A DNA stretch of 64,000 bases from Escherichia sp. E4742 (GTDB lineage Bacteria; Pseudomonadota; Gammaproteobacteria; Enterobacterales; Enterobacteriaceae), in assembly GCF_005843885.1 (NCBI RefSeq), contig NZ_CP040443.1, forward strand, positions 1,860,001 through 1,924,000, read 5' to 3'. Below the pieces are notes generated by a model. That model saw only the letters and a program-made list of their open reading frames with translations. It did no database searches and was not told the origin of the DNA. Position numbers and translations under genes: made by a program. Shown here piece after piece: positions 42,031 through 50,591 of this stretch. Numbering within the stretch: the stretch's first letter is position 1; each line of letters opens with the position of its first letter.

Positions 42031-43011
42031 TTAGTGGTTCAGAAGATGGCTTGCCTCTTGTTTGATTTGTTGTAGTACGTTACGCACATGATTTATCTGA
42101 TTAATCGCATCTTCTATTTCTTTACGTAACCGAGCATCCAGTAAATGATTTTCTGGTAGTGGTGTTTCACTCATCTGGCGATAAGGGATCCACGGATTAT
42201 CATCTTCGTCTTCAAAGCGGAACGCCGGCGCATAATAATCAACCTCTTCTTCCAGGCCATATGCCGTCACCTGCGGCTCATCATCACCCAGGCAGATAAG
42301 GTGCGTTAATAACGCTTTGAATGACATATCTCCCTGACCTGAAATACAGGCTTTATGGCCCAAACCACCCTGTTCTTTAACAATCAATGCATCTTTGATA
42401 TGCACCTGGGTAATATGCGGCGCCATCGTTTTTAAAGCGTCGATGGGATGCTCATTGGCATTGATCATGTTCGCAAAATCAAACAGTAAGGAAAGAGACT
42501 CCATCTCACTTTCTTTGACCAGCGAAACCAGTTCATGGCTTTTTAAATCTTCATGCTGCTCGATCGTAAAAGTCAGGCCGCTGTCCTGATACGTTTCCCG
42601 TACATAGGCAATGTCGTTAGCGATGATCGATAATACGTCGCGCAAATTACCTTCATAACGTGGATAAAAACGTACGGACGATGCCCCGGTTTTCAACGCG
42701 ATGGCGACGGCTTCATCAATAGATGCCTTATCTGAGGCGCTAGTTTCAATATGAATATCAAGGTTCAGACGGCGGGCTTTATCACCAAAGGCAGAGAGTT
42801 CTTTATCGTCCATATTGCCAAGAGAAAAACGCTCGCCATCCAGAACATGAATTTTGACGCCCCGCAGATTATTTTCACTCGCGATATCAAGTAAATCAGC
42901 AGGCAACACTCTTTCCAGCCGCATATTTAAATGAAAGGCATAAGCATGTAAATAAAGAGGAAGAGTATCGACACGTTGTAGAATCTTTCTTGCGTTATTT
43001 GTTGTCACCAT
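42031..43011 (-). CDS. yihM: YihM, TIM-barrel (xylose-isomerase-like) protein
   Basis: A 326-residue protein of the AP-endonuclease-2/xylose-isomerase-like TIM-barrel superfamily. Candidate metal ligands are found in FTIEQHEDL, LLFDFANM, VHIKDALI and the GQGDMSFKALL segment. An acidic C-terminal region is followed by a helical tail. Activity is unknown; sugar-phosphate isomerase or epimerase is the usual inference. It is 7 bases after yihL. Confidence 0.9.
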   Translation of the reverse strand: MVTTNNARKILQRVDTLPLYLHAYAFHLNMRLERVLPADLLDIASENNLRGVKIHVLDGERFSLGNMDDKELSAFGDKARRLNLDIHIETSASDKASIDEAVAIALKTGASSVRFYPRYEGNLRDVLSIIANDIAYVRETYQDSGLTFTIEQHEDLKSHELVSLVKESEMESLSLLFDFANMINANEHPIDALKTMAPHITQVHIKDALIVKEQGGLGHKACISGQGDMSFKALLTHLICLGDDEPQVTAYGLEEEVDYYAPAFRFEDEDDNPWIPYRQMSETPLPENHLLDARLRKEIEDAINQINHVRNVLQQIKQEASHLLNH

Positions 43012-43018
43012 AAAACAC

Positions 43019-43729
43019 CTACAGATTAATGATGAGGTCTACGGCCTCAAATCGCCAATATTCAATATCTATCTGGACAATATTTCCTTGCGGGTCGGCG
43101 CGATGCTTTTCAATTAAGATCGCAGGCATACCCGCAGAACCGCCAAGATACTTGCTGATATCGCCCGGCATTCTGACGGGTTTGAAAATCAATTTTTTTA
43201 CTACCGTCTCTTTTTGGTAGCACTTTTCCCAGACTGAAGAAAATGAGTGATTTTCAAGTTGTTCAATAAAACCCGGGGCAACTTCAGGATTAATATATGT
43301 TTCGTGATAGAAAACTTTATGTCCTTCCAGCGCCCCCCAGCCGGTAATACGATAGAGTTCAGTTGATGGCGTCACTGCAATCAGTGGCGCAAGCGTCTGG
43401 GGAATGTCGCTGGTGCGGCTTTTCTCGGTAAACCCCCAGGAAGGTTCCCGCCCTTGCTCAATTGCGGCCCGCTGAAAGCTCGCCGACAGCTCCGGGCTGT
43501 AATTAAATCGCGGCTGAGTCACGAACCACCCTTTACGATCCTTACGGAAGATTTTGGATTCTGCCTCGAGGTTCAGCAACGCCTGGCGCAGCGTCATACG
43601 TTTAATGCCCAGCAGCTCTCCCAGCTCTCTTTCTGAAGGGAGTTTTCCACCCGGCGTAGTGATGCCATCTTTTAACCACCGATCCAGTTTCTCTTTTGCA
43701 TTTTCTACGGTGGATTGATTTCCCGTCAT
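43019..43729 (-). CDS. yihL: YihL, GntR-family (UTRA) transcriptional regulator
   Basis: A 236-residue HutC-type GntR regulator: winged HTH at about residues 8-72 (LPSERELGELLGIKRMTLRQALLNLE) and a UTRA effector domain about 90-230. It presumably controls the yihL-yihM-yihN unit that it heads. AAAGG lies just before the ATG, and a perfect TGGTTTAAACCA palindrome sits 14-25 bases upstream. Confidence 0.93.
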   Translation of the reverse strand: MTGNQSTVENAKEKLDRWLKDGITTPGGKLPSERELGELLGIKRMTLRQALLNLEAESKIFRKDRKGWFVTQPRFNYSPELSASFQRAAIEQGREPSWGFTEKSRTSDIPQTLAPLIAVTPSTELYRITGWGALEGHKVFYHETYINPEVAPGFIEQLENHSFSSVWEKCYQKETVVKKLIFKPVRMPGDISKYLGGSAGMPAILIEKHRADPQGNIVQIDIEYWRFEAVDLIINL

Positions 43730-43742
43730 TGTTTAATCCTTT

Positions 43743-43754
43743 TGGTTTAAACCA
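43743..43754. promoter_or_regulatory. Candidate YihL operator
   Basis: The perfect 12-bp palindrome TGGTTTAAACCA lies immediately upstream of yihL. GntR/HutC regulators commonly bind such short palindromes in their own promoters. Inferred. Confidence 0.4.
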
Positions 43755-43876
43755 GATGAGGCATCTTACGCTTACGCCAAAAAAGAAAGCAATTAACGGC
43801 GTATGACTTTGCAGATAATTGTGACAAAGCTCTCTATTGACGTAACCACAGACTTATAAGGGAGATACTCGCATTG

Positions 43877-43888
43877 GTGAGCGCTCAC
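43877..43888. promoter_or_regulatory. Palindrome matching the core of the symmetric lac operator
   Basis: GTGAGCGCTCAC is a perfect 12-bp palindrome identical to the core of the idealised lac operator; with flanks the match is 14 of 16. It lies between the typA terminator and yihL, about 150 bases upstream of yihL. LacI/GalR-family proteins bind sequences of this form. Whether any does so here is unknown. Confidence 0.35.
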
Positions 43889-43898
43889 GACAGGCAAA

Positions 43899-43928
43899 AA
43901 AAAACCTGCCATCGCTGGCAGGTTTTTT
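43899..43928 (-). terminator. Terminator of typA
   Basis: A 13-bp perfect stem (AAAAAACCTGCCA with TGGCAGGTTTTTT, loop TCGC) begins 18 bases past the typA stop. A and T runs on both sides make it bidirectional. Confidence 0.85.
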
Positions 43929-43945
43929 ATGACTAAAAAACGAAA

Positions 43946-45769
43946 TTAATCGTCTTTCGGTGCGCGGTTAGCGCGACGACGATCGTTTTCCGTCAGGTGA
44001 CGTTTACGAATACGGATAGAGGTCGGAGTCACTTCTACCAGTTCGTCATCATCGATGAACTCCAGAGCTTGTTCCAGAGTCATGCGGATAGGCGGAACCA
44101 GAACAACGGCTTCGTCAGTACCGGAAGCACGCATGTTGGTCAGTTTCTTACCGGTCAGGCAGTTTACAGTCAGGTCGTTAGAGCGGCTGTGAATACCGAT
44201 AATCTGACCTTCGTAAACTTCTGCACCGTGACCGAGGAACAGCTTACCGCGATCCTGCAGACCAAACAGCGCGAACGCTACCGCTTTACCCTGACCGTTA
44301 GAGATCAGTACGCCGTTCTGACGCTGACCTACTTCACCCGGACGAACGTCGTCGTAGTGGCTGAAGGTGGAGTACAGCAGACCTGTACCGGAAGTCATGG
44401 TCATGAACTCAGAACGGAAGCCGATCAGACCACGGCTTGGGATCACGTAGTCGAGACGTACGCGGCCTTTACCGTCTGGATTCATGTTTTTCAGGTCGCC
44501 TTTACGTTCGCCCAGCGCCTGCATCACAGAACCCTGATGCTGTTCTTCAACGTCCAGAGTCACGTTTTCATACGGCTCTTGTTTACGACCGTCGATTTCA
44601 CGGAAGATAACTTTCGGACGGGATACCGCCAGTTCGAAACCTTCACGACGCATGTTTTCGATCAGAACAGACAGGTGCAGTTCGCCACGACCAGAAACGC
44701 GGAACGCATCGGCGTCTTCGGTTTCTTCTACGCGCAGCGCAACGTTGTGTACCAGTTCTTTGTTCAGACGGTCCAGGATCTGACGAGACGTTACGAACTT
44801 ACCTTCTTTACCGCAGAACGGCGAGGTGTTAACGCAGAAGAACATAGAAATGGTCGGCTCATCAACGGAGAGTGCCGGCAGCGCTTCAACGTTTTGCGTG
44901 TCGCAAACGGTGTCAGAAATATTCAGTTCGCCAAGGCCCGTGATCGCCACGATATCGCCAGCTTCCGCCAGATCGGTTTCGATACGTTCCAGACCGAGGT
45001 GGCCCAGCACTTTACCGACTTTCGCGTTGCGGGTTTTGCCTTCGCTATCGATGATAGTAACTTGCTGGTTCGGCTTCACTTTACCGCGCTTGATGCGGCC
45101 AATGCCGATAACACCAACATAGCTGTTGTAATCGAGCTGAGAAATCTGCATCTGGAACGGACCGTCAAGGTCAACGTCCGGCGCAGGAACGTGGTCAATA
45201 ATCGCCTGATACAGCGGGGTCATGTCTTCCGCCATATCTTCGTGGTCCAGACCCGCGATACCGTTCAGCGCAGAAGCGTAAACGATCGGGAAGTCCAGCT
45301 GCTCATCGGTCGCATCGAGGTTTACGAACAGGTCGAATACCTGATCCACAACCCAGTCAGGACGCGCGCCAGGGCGGTCAACTTTGTTGATAACAACAAT
45401 CGGCTTCAGGCCGTAAGCAAACGCTTTTTTGGTTACGAAGCGCGTTTGCGGCATCGGGCCGTCAAATGCGTCAACCACCAGCAGCACTGAGTCTACCATG
45501 GACATTACACGTTCAACTTCACCACCGAAGTCGGCGTGCCCCGGGGTATCAACGATATTGATACGGTAATCATTCCATTTGATAGCGGTGTTTTTCGCGA
45601 GGATGGTAATCCCACGCTCTTTCTCCAAATCGTTGGAGTCCATCACGCGCTCTTGGGTTTCGGCACGAGAGTCGAACGTACCGGATTGTTGGAGCAGCTT
45701 GTCTACCAGGGTGGTTTTACCATGGTCGACGTGCGCGATGATGGCGATATTACGCAATTTTTCGATCAC
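43946..45769 (-). CDS. typA: Ribosome-associated GTPase TypA/BipA
   Basis: A 607-residue translational GTPase of K-12 length. G1 is AHVDHGKTT, G2 region KERGITILAKNT, G3 DTPGHADFGGE and G4 NKVDRPGARP, followed by EF-G-like beta-barrel and V-type domains and the BipA-specific C-terminal domain. It binds the ribosome at the EF-G site and supports 50S assembly and growth at low temperature. It is divergent from glnA, as in K-12. Confidence 0.97.
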   Translation of the reverse strand: MIEKLRNIAIIAHVDHGKTTLVDKLLQQSGTFDSRAETQERVMDSNDLEKERGITILAKNTAIKWNDYRINIVDTPGHADFGGEVERVMSMVDSVLLVVDAFDGPMPQTRFVTKKAFAYGLKPIVVINKVDRPGARPDWVVDQVFDLFVNLDATDEQLDFPIVYASALNGIAGLDHEDMAEDMTPLYQAIIDHVPAPDVDLDGPFQMQISQLDYNSYVGVIGIGRIKRGKVKPNQQVTIIDSEGKTRNAKVGKVLGHLGLERIETDLAEAGDIVAITGLGELNISDTVCDTQNVEALPALSVDEPTISMFFCVNTSPFCGKEGKFVTSRQILDRLNKELVHNVALRVEETEDADAFRVSGRGELHLSVLIENMRREGFELAVSRPKVIFREIDGRKQEPYENVTLDVEEQHQGSVMQALGERKGDLKNMNPDGKGRVRLDYVIPSRGLIGFRSEFMTMTSGTGLLYSTFSHYDDVRPGEVGQRQNGVLISNGQGKAVAFALFGLQDRGKLFLGHGAEVYEGQIIGIHSRSNDLTVNCLTGKKLTNMRASGTDEAVVLVPPIRMTLEQALEFIDDDELVEVTPTSIRIRKRHLTENDRRRANRAPKDD

Positions 45770-45920
45770 AACTTTGCCTCAGGCATTAGAAATAGCGCGT
45801 TATTGTACACGGATTAATCGCACTACAAAACAGGATCACAAACATCCTCCGCAAACAAGTATTGCAGAGTCCCTTTGTGATCGCTTTCACGGAGCATAAA
45901 AAGGGTTATCCAAAGGTCAT

Positions 45921-46057
45921 TGCACCAACATGGTGCTTAATGTTTCCATTGAAGCACTATATTGGTGCAACATTCACATCATGGTGCAGCCCTTTTGCAC
46001 GATGTTAAGCATGATAACGCCTTTTAGGGGCAATTTAAAAGTTGGCACAGATTTCGC
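45921..46057 (+). promoter_or_regulatory. glnA control region: NtrC enhancer sites and sigma54 promoter glnAp2
   Basis: The 372-base typA-glnA interval has no gene. It holds strong NtrC sites TGCACCAACATGGTGC (45921-45936) and GCACTATATTGGTGC (45954-45968), and weaker half-sites around 45980-46000. The sigma54 promoter TTGGCACAGATTTCGC (46042-46057) has GG at -24 and GC at -12. This is the classical nitrogen-regulated glnA promoter layout. Confidence 0.9.
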
Positions 46058-46141
46058 TTTATCTTTTTTACGGCGACACGGCCAAAATAATTGCAGATTT
46101 CGTTACCACGACGACAATGACCAATCCAGGAGAGTTAAAGT

Positions 46142-47551
46142 ATGTCCGCTGAACACGTACTGACGATGCTGAACGAGCACGAAGTGAAGTTTGTTGATTT
46201 GCGCTTCACCGATACCAAAGGTAAAGAACAGCACGTCACTATCCCTGCTCATCAGGTGAATGCTGAATTCTTCGAAGAAGGCAAAATGTTTGACGGCTCC
46301 TCGATTGGCGGCTGGAAAGGCATTAACGAATCCGACATGGTGCTGATGCCAGACGCATCCACCGCAGTGATTGACCCGTTCTTCGCCGACTCTACCCTGA
46401 TTATCCGTTGCGACATCCTTGAACCTGGCACCCTGCAAGGCTATGACCGTGACCCGCGCTCTATTGCGAAGCGCGCCGAAGATTACCTGCGTTCCACTGG
46501 CATTGCCGACACCGTACTGTTCGGGCCAGAACCTGAATTCTTCCTGTTCGATGACATCCGTTTCGGATCGTCTATCTCCGGTTCTCACGTTGCTATCGAC
46601 GATATCGAAGGTGCATGGAACTCCTCCACCCAATACGAAGGTGGTAACAAAGGTCACCGTCCGGCAGTGAAAGGCGGTTACTTCCCGGTGCCTCCGGTAG
46701 ACTCTGCTCAGGATATCCGTTCTGAAATGTGTCTGGTGATGGAGCAGATGGGCCTGGTGGTTGAAGCACATCACCACGAAGTAGCGACTGCAGGTCAGAA
46801 CGAAGTGGCTACCCGCTTCAATACCATGACCAAAAAAGCCGACGAAATTCAGATCTACAAATATGTTGTGCACAACGTGGCGCACCGCTTCGGTAAAACC
46901 GCGACCTTTATGCCAAAACCGATGTTCGGTGATAACGGCTCCGGTATGCACTGCCACATGTCGCTGTCTAAAAACGGCGTTAACCTGTTCGCGGGCGACA
47001 AATACGCAGGTCTGTCTGAACAGGCGCTGTACTACATTGGCGGCGTAATCAAACACGCTAAAGCAATTAACGCCCTTGCAAACCCGACCACCAACTCTTA
47101 CAAGCGTCTGGTCCCGGGCTACGAAGCACCGGTAATGCTGGCTTACTCTGCGCGTAACCGTTCTGCGTCTATCCGTATTCCGGTGGTTTCTTCTCCGAAA
47201 GCACGTCGTATCGAAGTGCGTTTCCCGGACCCAGCGGCTAACCCGTACCTGTGCTTTGCTGCCCTACTGATGGCCGGTCTTGATGGCATCAAAAACAAGA
47301 TCCATCCGGGCGAAGCGATGGACAAAAACCTGTATGACCTGCCGCCGGAAGAAGCGAAAGAGATCCCACAGGTTGCAGGCTCTCTGGAAGAAGCACTGAA
47401 CGAACTGGATCTGGACCGTGAGTTCCTGAAAGCCGGTGGCGTGTTCACTGATGAAGCAATTGATGCGTACATCGCTCTGCGTCGTGAAGAAGATGACCGT
47501 GTGCGCATGACTCCGCATCCGGTAGAGTTTGAGCTGTACTACAGCGTCTAA
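46142..47551 (+). CDS. glnA: Glutamine synthetase GlnA
   Basis: A 469-residue type I glutamine synthetase, ATP-dependent condensation of ammonia with glutamate in the cytoplasm as a dodecamer. Conserved pieces are [17 protein letters not shown] (N-terminal beta-grasp), the metal and glutamate site [10 protein letters not shown], the ATP site [19 protein letters not shown], and the adenylylated Tyr in [15 protein letters not shown] precedes the ATG. It is the first gene of glnALG. Confidence 0.98.
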
Positions 47552-47636
47552 TAGTTGAAGTTGTACTACCCGGCGCAACAACGCCGGGATTTAGTTGCCG
47601 TGGAAACTTTCAGCCCATCTCTGCATGGGCTTTTTT
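47552..47636 (+). ncRNA. glnZ: glnA 3' UTR, region of the GlnZ small RNA
   Basis: The glnA 3' UTR has two hairpins: CCCGGCG / CGCCGGG (47569-47588) and a strong intrinsic terminator AGCCCAT / ATGGGCT (47612-47631) with a T6 run. In E. coli and Salmonella a Hfq-binding sRNA, GlnZ, is processed from this 3' UTR. The 5' end is not readable from sequence, so the boundaries given are approximate. Confidence 0.45.
47612..47636 (+). terminator. Intrinsic terminator after glnA
   Basis: A 7-bp stem AGCCCAT-CTCTGC-ATGGGCT is directly followed by TTTTTT. Partial read-through supplies glnLG under nitrogen limitation. Confidence 0.8.
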
Positions 47637-47686
47637 CTCCGTAACTTCTGTGATGCTTCGCGCTTTTTATCCGTAAAAAGCTATAA

Positions 47687-47703
47687 TGCACTAAAATGGT
47701 GCA
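47687..47703 (+). promoter_or_regulatory. NtrC site at the glnL promoter
   Basis: TGCACTAAAATGGTGCA (47687-47703) is an NtrC-type dyad 22 bases before glnL. NtrC binding there represses glnLp so that two-component levels stay low unless glnAp2 is active. Confidence 0.75.
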
Positions 47704-47724
47704 ACCTGTTCAGGAGACTGCTTT

Positions 47725-48774
47725 ATGGCAACAGGCACGCAGCCCGATGCTGGGCAGATCCTCAACTCGCTGATTAACAGTATTTTGTTAATTGATGACA
47801 ATCTGGCGATCCATTACGCCAACCCCGCCGCGCAACAACTGCTCGCCCAAAGCTCCCGCAAATTGTTTGGTACACCGTTACCGGAACTATTGAGCTACTT
47901 CTCATTAAATATCGAGCTGATGCAAGAAAGTCTGGAGGCGGGGCAAGGTTTTACCGATAACGAAGTGACGCTGGTCATCGACGGGCGCTCGCATATCCTT
48001 TCTGTGACGGCTCAGCGTATGCCGGACGGCATGATCCTGCTGGAGATGGCACCGATGGATAACCAGCGCCGCTTAAGTCAGGAACAGCTACAGCACGCCC
48101 AGCAGGCTGCTGCCCGTGATTTAGTCCGTGGCCTTGCGCATGAGATTAAAAATCCGCTTGGCGGTTTACGTGGCGCGGCGCAGCTGCTCAGCAAAGCATT
48201 ACCTGACCCGTCACTGCTGGAATATACCAAAGTGATTATCGAACAGGCGGACCGGCTGCGAAATCTGGTCGACCGTCTGTTGGGGCCGCAGCTGCCCGGT
48301 ACGCGCGTTACCGAAAGTATTCACAAAGTGGCTGAACGCGTGGTGACGCTGGTGTCGATGGAACTGCCGGACAACGTGCGGTTGATTCGTGATTACGACC
48401 CCAGCCTGCCGGAACTGGCGCACGACCCGGATCAAATTGAGCAAGTGCTGCTGAATATTGTGCGCAATGCGCTACAGGCGCTGGGACCGGAAGGCGGTGA
48501 AATCATTCTGCGTACCCGCACCGCGTTTCAACTGACCTTACACGGCGAGCGTTATCGGCTGGCGGCGCGGATTGATGTGGAAGATAACGGGCCGGGCATT
48601 CCGCCTCATTTGCAGGATACGCTGTTTTACCCGATGGTCAGCGGCCGCGAAGGTGGCACCGGGCTTGGCTTATCCATCGCCCGTAATTTGATTGATCAGC
48701 ATTCAGGCAAAATTGAATTTACCAGTTGGCCAGGTCATACCGAGTTCTCGGTTTACCTGCCTATCAGGAAATAA
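47725..48774 (+). CDS. glnL: Nitrogen sensor histidine kinase/phosphatase GlnL (NtrB)
   Basis: A 349-residue soluble PAS-HisKA-HATPase protein. The PAS domain covers about residues 8-125, the autophosphorylated His lies in VRGLAHEIKNPLGG (about H139), and the ATP-lid blocks are NIVRNALQA, DNGPGIPPHLQ and GGTGLGLSIARNL. It phosphorylates or dephosphorylates GlnG under PII control. It has no membrane segment. Confidence 0.97.
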   Translation: MATGTQPDAGQILNSLINSILLIDDNLAIHYANPAAQQLLAQSSRKLFGTPLPELLSYFSLNIELMQESLEAGQGFTDNEVTLVIDGRSHILSVTAQRMPDGMILLEMAPMDNQRRLSQEQLQHAQQAAARDLVRGLAHEIKNPLGGLRGAAQLLSKALPDPSLLEYTKVIIEQADRLRNLVDRLLGPQLPGTRVTESIHKVAERVVTLVSMELPDNVRLIRDYDPSLPELAHDPDQIEQVLLNIVRNALQALGPEGGEIILRTRTAFQLTLHGERYRLAARIDVEDNGPGIPPHLQDTLFYPMVSGREGGTGLGLSIARNLIDQHSGKIEFTSWPGHTEFSVYLPIRK

Positions 48775-48785
48775 AGGTGACGTTT

Positions 48786-50195
48786 ATGCAACGAGGGATA
48801 GTCTGGGTAGTCGATGACGATAGTTCCATCCGTTGGGTGCTTGAACGTGCGCTCGCTGGGGCAGGTTTAACCTGTACGACGTTTGAGAACGGCGCAGAAG
48901 TGCTGGAGGCGCTGGCGAGCAAAACGCCGGATGTGCTGCTTTCAGATATCCGTATGCCGGGAATGGACGGGCTGGCGCTGCTCAAGCAGATTAAACAGCG
49001 CCATCCGATGCTTCCGGTCATCATTATGACCGCACATTCCGATCTGGATGCTGCCGTCAGCGCCTATCAACAAGGGGCGTTTGATTATCTGCCCAAACCG
49101 TTTGATATCGACGAAGCCGTGGCGCTGGTTGAGCGCGCCATCAGTCATTACCAGGAACAGCAGCAGCCGCGTAATGTTCAGCTTAACGGCCCAACGACCG
49201 ATATCATCGGCGAAGCGCCAGCCATGCAGGACGTGTTCCGTATTATCGGTCGGCTTTCGCGTTCTTCCATTAGCGTGCTGATCAACGGCGAATCCGGCAC
49301 TGGTAAAGAACTGGTCGCTCATGCCCTGCATCGCCACAGCCCGCGAGCCAAAGCGCCGTTTATCGCGCTGAATATGGCGGCTATCCCAAAAGATTTGATC
49401 GAATCAGAACTGTTCGGTCACGAGAAAGGCGCGTTTACCGGCGCGAATACCATTCGTCAGGGGCGTTTTGAACAGGCCGATGGCGGCACGTTATTCCTTG
49501 ATGAAATTGGCGATATGCCGCTGGATGTACAGACGCGTTTGCTGCGCGTGCTGGCAGACGGTCAGTTTTATCGTGTTGGCGGCTATGCGCCGGTGAAAGT
49601 GGATGTGCGGATTATCGCTGCGACTCACCAGAACCTGGAACTGCGCGTGCAGGAAGGCAAGTTCCGTGAGGATTTGTTCCACCGCCTGAACGTTATCCGT
49701 GTTCATCTGCCGCCGCTGCGTGAGCGTCGGGAAGATATTCCCCGTCTGGCACGCCATTTTTTACAAGTTGCCGCTCGCGAGCTGGGCGTAGAAGCAAAGT
49801 TGCTGCATCCGGAAACTGAAGCCGCTCTGACGCGTCTGGCGTGGCCAGGCAACGTGCGCCAGCTGGAAAACACCTGCCGCTGGCTAACGGTAATGGCCGC
49901 CGGACAGGAAGTGTTGATTCAGGATTTGCCTGGCGAACTGTTTGAATCAACCGTACCGGAAAGCCCTTCCACAATGCAGCCGGACAGTTGGGCTACGTTG
50001 TTAGCGCAGTGGGCAGATCGGGCGCTGCGTTCCGGTCATCAAAACTTGCTTTCTGAAGCGCAACCAGAGCTGGAGCGGACGTTACTGACCACCGCGTTGC
50101 GACATACGCAGGGACATAGACAAGAAGCGGCGCGACTGCTTGGTTGGGGGCGTAACACTCTGACACGTAAGTTAAAAGAGTTGGGGATGGAGTGA
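48786..50195 (+). CDS. glnG: Nitrogen response regulator GlnG (NtrC)
   Basis: A 469-residue sigma54 activator. The receiver domain has phospho-acceptor D54 in LLSDIRMPG. The AAA+ domain has GESGTGKE (Walker A), GAFTGA (sigma54 contact) and GGTLFLDEIGD (Walker B). The C-terminal Fis-type HTH is RQEAARLLGWGRNTLTRKLKELG. ATG at 48786 is chosen, giving the K-12 N-terminus MQRGIVWVVDDD; the upstream extension overlaps glnL out of frame. Confidence 0.97.
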   Translation: MQRGIVWVVDDDSSIRWVLERALAGAGLTCTTFENGAEVLEALASKTPDVLLSDIRMPGMDGLALLKQIKQRHPMLPVIIMTAHSDLDAAVSAYQQGAFDYLPKPFDIDEAVALVERAISHYQEQQQPRNVQLNGPTTDIIGEAPAMQDVFRIIGRLSRSSISVLINGESGTGKELVAHALHRHSPRAKAPFIALNMAAIPKDLIESELFGHEKGAFTGANTIRQGRFEQADGGTLFLDEIGDMPLDVQTRLLRVLADGQFYRVGGYAPVKVDVRIIAATHQNLELRVQEGKFREDLFHRLNVIRVHLPPLRERREDIPRLARHFLQVAARELGVEAKLLHPETEAALTRLAWPGNVRQLENTCRWLTVMAAGQEVLIQDLPGELFESTVPESPSTMQPDSWATLLAQWADRALRSGHQNLLSEAQPELERTLLTTALRHTQGHRQEAARLLGWGRNTLTRKLKELGME

Positions 50196-50306
50196 TTCAG
50201 GCTCGCCATGTAAAGATTGATTATTGAGCGCAAATTGCTGGTATTTTGCGCTTTACTGTTCCGATAAGTTCAGTATGATCTTGCCCGGAAAACGGGGAGA
50301 GTCATT

Positions 50307-50417
50307 ATGCTGGAATCAATAATTAATCTGCTATCAAGTGGCGCAGTTAACAGCCACACGCCGCAAACTGCCGTTGCTGCCGTGCTGTGTGCCGCGATGA
50401 TTGGGCTGTTTAGCTGA
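50307..50417 (+). CDS. yshB: YshB small membrane protein
   Basis: A 36-residue protein (MLESIINLLSSGAVNSHTPQ then TAVAAVLCAAMIGLFS) with GGGGAGA upstream. It is nearly identical to the K-12 small inner-membrane protein YshB I remember, with a hydrophobic C-terminal half. Its role in E. coli is unknown. It stands alone between glnG and a REP element. Confidence 0.9.
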   Translation: MLESIINLLSSGAVNSHTPQTAVAAVLCAAMIGLFS

Positions 50418-50450
50418 GTTTCAGATTGCTGATGAAGTGCTCTTTGTTCA

Positions 50451-50527
50451 TGCCGGATGCGGCGTGAATGCCTTATCCGGCATACAAAAATAGGTTTTGT
50501 AGGCCTAAGCGTAGCGCATCAGGCAAT
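50451..50527. repeat. REP/BIME element between yshB and hemN
   Basis: Opposed REP units: GCCGGATGCGGCGTGAATGC (50452-50471) with CTTATCCGGC, and GTAGGCCTAAGCGTAGCGCA (50499-50518) with TCAGGCAA. Confidence 0.85.
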
Positions 50528-50591
50528 CTTGTTCTCAGCACATTGATGGCGCTTTCGTTTTCTCCTTTGTAAACGAAGCGCCATTCACTAT

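Noticed and set aside
43997..45490. 497-codon open frame on the plus strand
   Set aside because: It is fully antisense to typA, whose protein is complete and conserved. Strong third-position bias of typA leaves the complementary frame open, and the translation shows no family motif.
46103..47056. 317-codon open frame antisense to glnA
   Set aside because: It is a shadow of the highly biased glnA coding sequence with no ribosome-binding site or recognisable domain.
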